Positions 57,175 through 64,000 of a stretch of 64,000 nucleotides of DNA are shown piece after piece (positions within the stretch are counted from its first letter, which is position 1; the number at the start of each line of letters is the position of its first letter). The stretch lies in the NCBI GenBank assembly GCA_963749875.1, contig CAVVOX010000004.1:434001-498000 (forward strand). Direction: 5' to 3'. Source of the DNA: JAHQVI01 sp963749875. Lineage in GTDB: Bacteria; Pseudomonadota; Alphaproteobacteria; Rhizobiales; Rhodomicrobiaceae. The notes beneath the pieces were generated by a model that saw only the letters and a program-made list of their open reading frames with translations, made no database searches and was not told where the DNA came from. The translations under genes were made by a program, and so were the position numbers.

Positions 57175-57664
57175 TGGCAGCGATAATCATTGCGACCGCG
57201 TCGTTCGGCTCCGTCTGCGCCGTGTCAATCGAAAGGTCCGCCTCGGGCCAGGGCCTGTAGTCGCGGGCAAGAACCTTGTCCCAATCCGGCAGAACGAGAC
57301 CGGGAATATCGGCGAGCCGGTCTTCCACGCGGCGGCGATGTTCGTCCTTGTCGGAGCAGATGATCTCGACTTCGAGCACGGGACATCCGGCAGTCAGGGC
57401 CACGGAACGCCAGCCATCACGCGTGATCGGCCAGGGGTTCACCGAATCCGCAACCACCCTATGGCCAAGCCGCAAGTTGGACACCGCAACGGCGTGACCG
57501 ACGATATAGCCGGCCGGGCCTATATCCTCGCCGAACGCAACCGAGGAGCGCATCGCCTGCTCGATAACATCGATCCGCAGGAAAACCGCAGGAGCGCTCC
57601 GGGCGACTGCACGCGCGATGGTCGATTTGCCGGTGGCCGGCAATCCGCCGAATATGATCAGCAT
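57128..57664 (-). CDS. P-loop kinase (COG0645/Zeta-toxin-like fold)
   Basis: 178 aa from the ATG at 57664. Walker A GGLPATGKSTIAR near the N-terminus, FLRIDVIEQAMR with the acidic residue expected of small-molecule kinases, and RRRVEDRLADIPG as lid. Homologues phosphorylate antibiotics, amino sugars or unknown metabolites. It lies opposite to the GTA genes, between the tail chaperone and the tape measure. Intact. Confidence 0.75.
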   Translation of the reverse strand: MLIIFGGLPATGKSTIARAVARSAPAVFLRIDVIEQAMRSSVAFGEDIGPAGYIVGHAVAVSNLRLGHRVVADSVNPWPITRDGWRSVALTAGCPVLEVEIICSDKDEHRRRVEDRLADIPGLVLPDWDKVLARDYRPWPEADLSIDTAQTEPNDAVAMIIAAIKTKQARPGNAASSQ

Positions 57665-57713
57665 GAAGTACCCCATTTGGCGCAGAAGCGCGCCACCCTA
57701 AAGGAAATTCAGC

Positions 57714-58296
57714 ATGACCGATACCGTCGCGAGCCTCTCCGTCCGCATCGGCGCGGATACGGATGACGCCCGGCAGAAACTGAAAGAGCTGGAACGGCTC
57801 GGCGATGCGTTCGGCAGACGGATCACCGGCGCGTTCGAGGACGCGGTCCTCGCGGGCGACAGCCTCGGCGATACGCTGCGCGCGCTTGCGCTCGACCTGT
57901 CGCGGCTGACGTTGCGCTCGGCGCTGCAGCCGATCGGTTCCGCTCTCGGCGGTGGCCTCGCAAGCCTTCTCGGCGGTCTGACGCCATTCGCAAAGGGCGG
58001 CGTGGTCGGCGCGCCTATGCCGAAGCCTTTCGCGCAAGGCGGGGTCATCGCCTCGCCCGTGACCTTCCCGCTCGGCGGTGCCGGACGGGCCTCGCAGGGG
58101 AGTCCGGACCCGAGGCGATCCTGCCGCTGACGCGCGGCTCCGATGGCCGGCTCGGCGTACGCGTCGGAGGGCGGCGGGAACGTCGACGATCACGATGAAC
58201 ATCACGACGCCCGACGCCGAAAGCTTCCGCCGCTCCGAGACCCAGATCGGCGCCATGCTCTCCCGCGCCGTCAGCCGTGGGCAGCGGAATTTGTGA
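57714..58296 (+). pseudogene. GTA short tape-measure protein, gp11-like, two frameshifts
   Basis: Frame 1: MTDTVASLSVRIGADTDDAR, LGGGLASLLGG and GAPMPKPFAQGGVIASPVTF. A shift near 58095 gives GPEAILPLTRGSDGRLGVRV, and a second near 58180 gives MNITTPDAESFRRSETQIGA to the stop at 58296. RcGTA-type tape measures are of this small size (about 200 aa) and end with this same pattern. Two indels are needed. It sets tail length. Confidence 0.85.
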
Positions 58297-58339
58297 GAAT
58301 GAATGATGCTTCGAGCGCCGCTCTGTTTCTATGCTACCC

Positions 58340-58558
58340 CCTTCATTGGTTGAGGCAATCCGCCGAAAGGCGGGTGGGTGAGAGGCGAGGGATCGGTGAG
58401 TTTGCCCCCCTCACCCGGCGCTGACGCGCCGCCCTCTCTCGGGAGGGGAGAGGGCAATGCCGCGAGCCTAAGCCGTGCTCGGGGCACCCGGGGCCCACGG
58501 CCAAGTGGGCCCACAAGCCGGGCGGATGCCCGGCGCGCAAACGAAGTGAGCTTACATA
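58340..58558. repeat. GGGCCCAC-type composite repeat ahead of gp12
   Basis: CTCACCC/GGGTGAG-type palindromes are followed by ACCCGGGGCCCACGGCCAAG, TGGGCCCACAAGCCGGGCGG and ATGCCCGGCGCGCAAACGAA, ending directly before the gp12 ATG. A close relative at 60646-60728 lies inside the gp14 reading frame. Confidence 0.75.
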
Positions 58559-59197
58559 ATGCCATTCCACGAAATCCGCTTTCCCACCGCGATCAGCTTC
58601 GGCGCGACCGGCGGTCCCGAACGGCGCACCGACATCGTCGTGCTCGGCTCCGGCCATGAGGAGCGCAATCAGCGCTGGGCCGACAGCCGCCGCCGTTACG
58701 ATGCGGGCTACGGGCTGAAATCGCTCGATGATCTGGAGGCAGCCATTGCCTTCTTCGAGGAGCGGCGCGGGCAGTTACATGGCTTCCGCTGGAAGGATCA
58801 TGCGGACTACAAGAGCTGCGCGGCAAGCGCCACACCCGGCACGACCGACCAGATCCTCGGCACCGGCGACGGGGCGACGGCCGTGTTTCAGCTCGTAAAG
58901 ACTTACGGTAGCGCCTTTTCGCCCTGGACACGCGACATCAAGAAACCCGTGAGCGGAGCGGTGCTCGTGGCCGTGGACGGCGCGGCGCAGGTCGAAGGTA
59001 CCGATTTCACCTGCGACAGCGCGGCCGGCCTGATTACCTTCGCGCCCGGCTCGACCCCCGGTACAGGCGCAATGATCACCGCCGGCTTCGAATTCGACGT
59101 GCCCGTCCGCTTCGACACCGATCGGTTGGAGGTCAGCCTCGAAGGCTTCCGCCACGGCTCGATCCCGAGTATCCCGATTGTGGAGATCAGGGTTTGA
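58559..59197 (+). CDS. GTA distal tail protein, gp12-like (DUF2460)
   Basis: 212 aa. FHEIRFPTAISFGATGGPER, RRRYDAGYGLKSLDDLEAAI and FFEERRGQLHGFRWKDHADY are diagnostic for DUF2460; the C-terminal half (from about 95) is the usual beta-rich domain ending FRHGSIPSIPIVEIRV. It forms the baseplate end of the tail. Intact. Confidence 0.93.
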   Translation: MPFHEIRFPTAISFGATGGPERRTDIVVLGSGHEERNQRWADSRRRYDAGYGLKSLDDLEAAIAFFEERRGQLHGFRWKDHADYKSCAASATPGTTDQILGTGDGATAVFQLVKTYGSAFSPWTRDIKKPVSGAVLVAVDGAAQVEGTDFTCDSAAGLITFAPGSTPGTGAMITAGFEFDVPVRFDTDRLEVSLEGFRHGSIPSIPIVEIRV

Positions 59198-59282
59198 TCG
59201 CTGGTAAATCGTGATTTCGATCAAAGACAGGCGGGCCGTCGCATTAGTATTGCGGCCAAGCCAACTTATACGGAGCCGGACC

Positions 59283-59684
59283 ATGGGCTCGGCGCTCAAA
59301 AGTGGATGCGTCTACTTCGTTCTCGTTTTTGTGGTGGGCTTCGCTCTGGGAACCGTCCGCGTGCGATTGCTGGCGCCGCTGCTCGGCGAAATGCTTGCCG
59401 TATCGATCGAGTTGCCGATCATTCTTCTTGTTTCATGGCTCATATGCCGGGCACTGATTGAAAGATTCGCCGTCCCGGCCACATTGACCGCCCGCGCTTC
59501 GATGGGCGCGACCGCGCTGGCACTGCTACTGGGTGCTGAAGTTCTGTTGTCGGTCCTTCTCCTCGGGCGATCGGTTACCGAGCATTTGGAACTCTATCAA
59601 TCTGCGGAAGGTCTGACCGGTCTCGCAGGACAGATCGTCTTCGCGCTGTTTCCGGGCATCCAGCTCGCCATGGCCTCGGATTGA
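59283..59684 (+). CDS. Small integral membrane protein in the GTA cluster
   Basis: 133 aa from the ATG at 59283 (GGAG upstream). Three to four hydrophobic helices (about 8-28, 40-60, 78-98, 110-128). Not recognised. Not a GTA gene: gp12 and gp13 are normally adjacent. Confidence 0.55.
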   Translation: MGSALKSGCVYFVLVFVVGFALGTVRVRLLAPLLGEMLAVSIELPIILLVSWLICRALIERFAVPATLTARASMGATALALLLGAEVLLSVLLLGRSVTEHLELYQSAEGLTGLAGQIVFALFPGIQLAMASD

Positions 59685-59730
59685 TATAATCCAACCCGCC
59701 GTCTCCGCATCACAAAACAAACAGTCCTTT

Positions 59731-60620
59731 ATGAAAACCCTCCCCCCGGCCTGCAGGCCCATCTCGATAGCGGCGCGACGACGCTGGCCTGGTGCTGGCG
59801 GGTGATCCGCAGGGACGGCACGGTCTACGGCTTCACCGATCATGACCGCGATGTCAGCTTCGACGGGACCATCTTCGAGGCGGCGAGCGGCTTCACCGGC
59901 ACCGATATCCGGCAATCGATCGGCCTGTCCGTCGACAATCTCGACGTGACCGGCGCGCTGCAATCGGAGCGGCTGAACGAGGCCGATCTGGCGGCCGGGC
60001 AGTTCGACGATGCCCGCATCGAGATCTGGCGGGTGAACTGGGCGGAGACGGATCAGCGGCTTTTGATGATGAGCGGCTCGATCGGCGAGGTCCGGCGCGG
60101 CGAGTCCGCCTTCACCGCCGAGTTGCGCAGTCTGTCGCACTATCTCGGCCAGAAACAGGGCCGGACCTATCAATATGCCTGCGACGCCGCGCTAGGCGAC
60201 GCGCGTTGCACGGTCGATCTGGACGACCCGGCCTATAAGGGCTCAGGGACCGTCACCGCGGCCGACGCCGCCTATCTGTTCAGCGCCTCCGGCCTCGACG
60301 GCTTTGCGGACGCCTGGTTCGATGGCGGGCTCGTCACCTGGACGAGCGGCGTCAATGAGGGCCGGGCGATGGAGGTCAAGCGCTTCACGCTCTCGGGCGG
60401 CGCCGCACAAGTCGAGCTCTGGCGCTCCATGGCCGGAGCCATCGCTCCCGGCGACGGTTTCACCATCATAGCGGGCTGCGACAAGACCTTCCCGACCTGC
60501 AACAGCAAATTCGCCAATGGCGTCAATTTCCGCGGCTTCCCGCACATCCCCGGCAACAAATATGTCATGGCCTATCCCGTTTCCGGCGACCCGGACAATG
60601 ACGGCAGCTCGATGCAATGA
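59731..60620 (+). CDS. GTA tail hub protein, gp13-like (DUF2163), with an early frameshift
   Basis: The natural start ATG at 59731 (MKTLPP) is out of frame by one base in a run of six C; restoring one C gives GLQAHLDSGATTLAWCWRVI continuous with IRRDGTVYGFTDHDRDVSFD. The alternative is a GTG at 59802. The C-terminal Cys pattern GCDKTFPTCNSKFANGVNFR and GFPHIPGNKYVM is typical of DUF2163/BR0599 proteins. About 296 aa if corrected. Overlaps gp14 by 4 bp. Confidence 0.88.
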
Positions 60621-61198
60621 CGACAGCCCCAATGAACACCCCCTCGTCTGCCCCCCGGGGCCCGCGGCTAAGCGGGCTCACAAGCGAGGCGGATGCCGAG
60701 CGCGCGAGCGGAGCGAGCATTGTAAAAATCACCCGCTCCTGGCTGGGCACGCCCTATCGCCATCAAGCCTCGCTGAAAGGCGTCGGCTGCGACTGCCTGG
60801 GACTGGTGCGCGGCGTCTTCGCCGAAGCCTGTGGCCGTCCCGCCGAGGAGCCGCCGCCTTATAGCCGCGACTGGGCCGAGGCGAGCGGCCGCGAAACCAT
60901 GATCGAAGGTGCCGCCCGCCATCTGACGCGCATCGCGCCCGACGATGCCCAGGCCGGCGACCTGCTCATCTTCCGCCTGCGCCCCGGCGCGATGGCGAAG
61001 CATTGCGGGATCTTGACTGAGACGCCGTTCGTGGCGCCCGGCGCTCACCGGGCGGGCTCGGCAAAAATGATCCACGCCGTCGAAGGCGCGCCCGTCTGCG
61101 AGGTCCATATCACACAATGGTGGCGACGCCGTATTGCCGCCGCCTTCCGCTTTCCCCAGCAGGAGACATGCAATGTCGAACCCCTTCAGCAGCCATAA
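60617..61198 (+). CDS. GTA NlpC/P60 peptidase, gp14-like
   Basis: 193 aa. Papain-like cell-wall peptidase: catalytic Cys in GCDCLGLVRG and His in AKHCGILTE; helps DNA entry or tail passage through the wall. Residues 1-35 are not family sequence: they are translated from a GGGCCC-type dispersed repeat that also lies upstream of gp12, and the conserved part starts about KITRSWLGTPYRHQASLKG. The 3' end overlaps the spike-base gene by 26 bp. Confidence 0.9.
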   Translation: MTTAPMNTPSSAPRGPRLSGLTSEADAERASGASIVKITRSWLGTPYRHQASLKGVGCDCLGLVRGVFAEACGRPAEEPPPYSRDWAEASGRETMIEGAARHLTRIAPDDAQAGDLLIFRLRPGAMAKHCGILTETPFVAPGAHRAGSAKMIHAVEGAPVCEVHITQWWRRRIAAAFRFPQQETCNVEPLQQP

Positions 61199-61433
61199 TG
61201 GCGGCCTGAGCGCTCCGTCCTCGCGCATCGAGCCGGTCACGTCCGATGACGATAATGACCTTTCCGGCGGCGTCTGCCGTGCGCTCCTCGTCGGATCGGC
61301 CGGCACGGCCAATCTCATCGACGCAAGCGGCGTGGAACGGACCGGCGTGCCGCTGCAACAAGGCTTCAATCCCATCGGCGCGCAGCGGATCAAGACGGGC
61401 GGCACAGCGGCCGACATTTGGGCGCTGTACTGA
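61173..61433 (+). CDS. Spike-base protein, RCAP_Rcc01079-like
   Basis: 86 aa from the ATG at 61173. NPFSSHNGGLSAPSSRIEPV, DDNDLSGGVCRALLVGSAGT and the end RIKTGGTAADIWALY follow the pattern of the RcGTA head-spike base family (small beta protein ending in I-x-A-L-Y). In Rhodobacter this gene is far from the main cluster; here it directly follows gp14, where gp15 is expected. Assignment is by pattern memory, so moderate confidence. Confidence 0.6.
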   Translation: MSNPFSSHNGGLSAPSSRIEPVTSDDDNDLSGGVCRALLVGSAGTANLIDASGVERTGVPLQQGFNPIGAQRIKTGGTAADIWALY

Positions 61434-61779
61434 GACGGTCCGGAAACGAATATCGCATCGGCGAGTCTTATCTCCTCCGCATAGCCCGACGCGGCCCCGC
61501 TCGCGGCATTCATCACCTCTCCCGATGGAGATCTCTGTGCAACGACACACTCTGCGTCGCCCCGGCCTTGAGCCGGGGCCTATTCGCCTAACAACTTGCC
61601 GAAGCGCTTGCTGGTAGGTGATTGGATCCCGGATAGCCCTTCGGGCTTCCGGGATGACGAATTGAGAGGCTTGTTTCGCAGAGGTCATCGCGGCAGCGGG
61701 CCGTCCGTTTAAATTCCTCCGTGTTCAGATTATAGCTGCGTGCGCCGGTGCCCGTGCAGCTTCACGAAAGGCTAACCCC
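61434..61779. other. Intergenic region with dispersed repeats
   Basis: About 345 bases. Short palindromic fragments of the CGGGATGACGA / CCCGGAAGC kind (about 61625-61660) and no supported gene. Confidence 0.5.
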
Positions 61780-62205
61780 ATGGCAAGTTTCAACAAATTC
61801 AATTCCTTCGTCGAATATCTCGCCGAGGGCGTCATCAATCTGGAGAGCGACACGCTCAAAATCGTCCTGACCGACAGCGCGCCGGTCGCCGGCAACACCG
61901 TCCTGGCGGACCTGACCGAGATCAGCGCCGGAAATGGCTACACGGCCGGCGGCGTTCCGGCGACCGTTTCGGCGTCCGGCCAGACCGGAGGCACTTATAA
62001 GCTGGTGCTTGATGATGTGACCATCACCGCATCCGGCGGCGCGATCGGCCCGTTCCGCTATTTCGTGCTCATCGACGATACGCCGACCAGCCCCGCCGAT
62101 CCGCTGATCGGCTGGTGGGATTACGGCTCCTCGATCACGCTCGCCGATGGCGAAAGCATCACGGTCGATTTCGACGCCACGAACGGCGTCCTGGAGCTCG
62201 CCTGA
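61780..62205 (+). CDS. Phage-type structural protein (MASFNKFNSFVE family)
   Basis: 141 aa. MASFNKFNSFVEYLAEGVIN, DTLKIVLTDSAPVAGNTVLA and GPFRYFVLIDDT, then SITVDFDATNGVLELA, match a small, widespread phage virion-associated family of unknown exact role. Beta-rich, with ribosome site AAGGCTAACCCC weak. Intact. Confidence 0.7.
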   Translation: MASFNKFNSFVEYLAEGVINLESDTLKIVLTDSAPVAGNTVLADLTEISAGNGYTAGGVPATVSASGQTGGTYKLVLDDVTITASGGAIGPFRYFVLIDDTPTSPADPLIGWWDYGSSITLADGESITVDFDATNGVLELA

Positions 62206-62269
62206 GCCAGTCACCATCGACCAGCCGGATAACGTCAATCCGTTCACTCCAAACGAGACGAGGGCTTGA

Positions 62270-63130
62270 ATGGGCCTGATCCAACCTTCCGGCCCGTCAT
62301 GGGCCTATTGCACGCATAATCTGCCGTCGGATGTCGATGCGACGGATCTCGGCGCCACCTGCACGCCGGGCACGAGCAACTCGGACGGCACGGCGGTCGC
62401 GCTCTTTTCCAGCGCGCTCGCTCATGATGTCGAATATCTGCGCCTCGGCCTCAATGTGACCGCCGGGCTAAGCGCCAATAACGACATTCTGCTCACCGTG
62501 CTGATCGATCCCGCGGGCGGCACGAACTGGTCAACCCTGATCCCGGACCTGGTTTCCGGCCCGCTCGGCGGCGTTCTGCTCTCCGGCAGCTCACCTGCCG
62601 GATGGGCCGGCGCCTACGATTTCCCGCTCTGGATTCCTGCGGGCGCTTCGCTCGGCGTCCGGGCCCGGACCGCTCACACAACCGCGCAGACGATCAAGGT
62701 GGCTGCCTTCGCCTTGGGCGGCAACCGAAATCCGGCGTCCTGGTGGTGCGGCCAGCGCGTGACGGCCGTTGGGTCCAACCCGTCCATTTCCGCGGGCACA
62801 TCTCACACGCCGGGCGCGAGCGGCGCTTTTTCAAGCTGGGCTGATCTCGGCTCGCCGCTCACATTCGGCTGCGGCGCGCTTCAATGGGGCGTCGCCGGAG
62901 AAGGCGACAGCTCCTATCTGCAGGCAAGCTACCAATTCGAATTCGGAGTCGGCGCCGAGCGTATCGGGCCGCCCTTATTCCGCCATCTGACAAGTCTGGA
63001 AGCCGGTTTCTGGCTGCCGACCGGCCCGGTCTTCCGGACGCTGCCGGCCGGCGCGCAGCTTCAGGTCCGCGGCACATGCGACGGCGGATCGCCGCAAAGC
63101 TTGAGCGTTGCCGCTTACGCCGTTCACTGA
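62270..63130 (+). CDS. Hypothetical beta-rich virion-like protein
   Basis: 286 aa. Gly/Ser/Thr-rich with alternating hydrophobics and no charged clusters, typical of phage fibre or decoration proteins (VAFALGGNRNPASWWC-type stretches). The beginning MGLIQPSGPSWAYCTHNLPS shows a prolific but unrecognised family. Part of the same run of small genes as its neighbours. Function not assigned. Confidence 0.5.
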   Translation: MGLIQPSGPSWAYCTHNLPSDVDATDLGATCTPGTSNSDGTAVALFSSALAHDVEYLRLGLNVTAGLSANNDILLTVLIDPAGGTNWSTLIPDLVSGPLGGVLLSGSSPAGWAGAYDFPLWIPAGASLGVRARTAHTTAQTIKVAAFALGGNRNPASWWCGQRVTAVGSNPSISAGTSHTPGASGAFSSWADLGSPLTFGCGALQWGVAGEGDSSYLQASYQFEFGVGAERIGPPLFRHLTSLEAGFWLPTGPVFRTLPAGAQLQVRGTCDGGSPQSLSVAAYAVH

Positions 63131-63176
63131 TGCCGGGTTCGAAGCTGTCGAACCGCATCGCTCATTGAGGACATAA

Positions 63177-63527
63177 ATGACGATCACCATCGAAGCCTTC
63201 GCCGGAACCGAGACGGTCGGGACGACGGAGCATTCCCTGACGACCGACACCGCCGGGCCGGACGCCGATAGCACGGCGGGCGTCTTCCAGCCCTTTCTCG
63301 ATCTCGGCGCGGTCGCGGCGGGCGACGTGTTCCGCTTCCGGGTCTATGAAACATGCCGGACCGGCGATACGCAGCGCCTCGTCTATACGGCCGAGTTTTC
63401 CGGCGCGCAGGCCGCGCCGCTTTGGGCCGGGCCATCTCTCCTGCTCGGCGTCGGCTGGGATATGACGCTGACGAAGATCGCGGGCACGGATCGGACGATT
63501 AACTGGCGCGTCTCACAAGTCGCCTAA
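63177..63527 (+). CDS. Hypothetical small virion-like protein
   Basis: 116 aa. Begins ITIEAFAGTETVGTTEHSLT and ends TKIAGTDRTINWRVSQV; single beta domain by appearance. GAGG lies about 8 bases ahead of the ATG. Not recognised; the context suggests a tail or decoration protein. Confidence 0.5.
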   Translation: MTITIEAFAGTETVGTTEHSLTTDTAGPDADSTAGVFQPFLDLGAVAAGDVFRFRVYETCRTGDTQRLVYTAEFSGAQAAPLWAGPSLLLGVGWDMTLTKIAGTDRTINWRVSQVA

Positions 63528-63783
63528 TGCAGGTCATATTTGCCGGAACCGTCCGAAATGCTTCTGCGTCGCGCCGGACCTGATCCGGCGCCCAATTTTC
63601 TATCGATCACGCATTGACTTCGTGGAAATGCCAATGGCCCCCGGATCTCCGCTTCGCTCCGTCCGGGGCGACGTTCGTTTCCACCGAACATGATCCCGCT
63701 TCAAGGGCCACTGCGCGATGACGCGGGGGCGCTCAAGACCGTTCCGCAAACGTCATTCCGCATACAGCAACAGGATTTCGAGA
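63528..63783. repeat. Dispersed repeats before the last gene
   Basis: CGGACCTGATCCGGCGCCCA and CCGGATCTCCGCTTCGCTCC, complementary to the units near 54335 and 54990. No gene. Confidence 0.6.
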
Positions 63784-64000
63784 ATGAGCTGGGCCTTTCA
63801 GCCGCTTCTGCCCGCCAGCGCCGAACAGCAGGCCGGCGCGAGCGGTCCGACATACAGCCTCGCGGCGGACGATGGCGCTTTTGCCATGCAGGGGCAGACG
63901 GCGGACGGCCTCGCGGTGCGCCATATCGCTGCGTCGTCCGGTGCAGAAACAATCAGTGGCCAGGCTGCCGGGCTCAAGGCGTCGCGGCGCATCGCGGTGG
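63784..64000 (+). CDS. Partial virion-like gene running off the window
   Basis: 72 codons from an ATG at 63784, open to the end. MSWAFQPLLPASAEQQAGAS then AADDGAFAMQGQTADGLAVR and ETISGQAAGLKASRRIAV resemble the start of phage proteins with S-F-A-L-x-G-Q repeats. The C-terminus is outside the window. Confidence 0.45.
   Translation, partial: MSWAFQPLLPASAEQQAGASGPTYSLAADDGAFAMQGQTADGLAVRHIAASSGAETISGQAAGLKASRRIAV

Noticed and set aside
38804..64000. An ordinary prophage
   Set aside because: The order and families (short tape measure, gp10 GTA_TIM, DUF2460-DUF2163-NlpC) are those of RcGTA, and no repressor, replication, lysis or integrase gene is joined to it.

Overview
The window is GC-rich chromosomal DNA of an alphaproteobacterium, most likely of the Hyphomicrobiales. 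The main evidence is a gene-transfer-agent (GTA) cluster with the RcGTA gene order, a cluster known only from Alphaproteobacteria. An HWE-type histidine kinase and a rich set of intergenic palindromes fit this. Species cannot be named from the sequence alone. No rRNA, intact tRNA or CRISPR array was seen.

Layout. (1) 1-7900: a minus-strand signalling operon (haem-binding DUF3365/HAMP sensor, Ser/Thr kinase, class III nucleotide cyclase), a caspase-fold/peptidoglycan-binding secreted protein, a Crp-type regulator and a second secreted protein. These genes are separated by a composite palindromic repeat. (2) 8086-11491: an IS66 element whose tnpC is broken twice, by a nested IS5-family element with a clear 4-bp target duplication and by a 59-bp twin-hairpin miniature repeat. 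(3) 11637-17082: PAS-GAF-PAS HWE kinase; a LysR regulator (frameshifted) divergent from a 2-oxoglutarate dioxygenase/class II aldolase operon. (4) 17181-26886: accessory region with IS1595, IS256 and IS5 elements, a P4-type integrase, a DUF4143 ATPase and a histone-H1-like basic protein. (5) 26990-33735: a complete, intact type I Wadjet (jetABCD) anti-plasmid system. (6) 33854-38489: gene debris around a second, inverted IS1595 copy that has removed the 5' ends of the genes on both sides. (7) 38804-61433: an RcGTA-like cluster, gp1 to gp14, followed by a head-spike-base homologue and further virion-like proteins to the window end.

The GTA cluster is the most unusual part. Its gene order is conserved, but gp5, gp6, gp11 and gp13 each carry reading-frame breaks and gp15 is not where it normally lies. 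The gaps between genes are filled with repeats and with unrelated genes, mostly on the opposite strand: nitroreductase, NicO-like permease plus a broken selenium-binding-protein gene, a P-loop kinase, a TPR remnant, and an AT-rich island with an IS1595-split lipoprotein gene. Large neighbouring genes such as jetC (1148 codons) and the HWE kinase (678 codons) are intact. I therefore read the cluster as a decaying, gene-accumulating GTA, although homopolymer sequencing errors cannot be excluded for some of the shifts.

The Wadjet operon sits within 10 kb of an integrase and is bracketed by insertion sequences, with inverted IS1595 copies about 16 kb apart. This is consistent with a mobile defence island. 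Wadjet proteins form an SMC-like complex that extrudes loops on small circular DNA and cleaves it.
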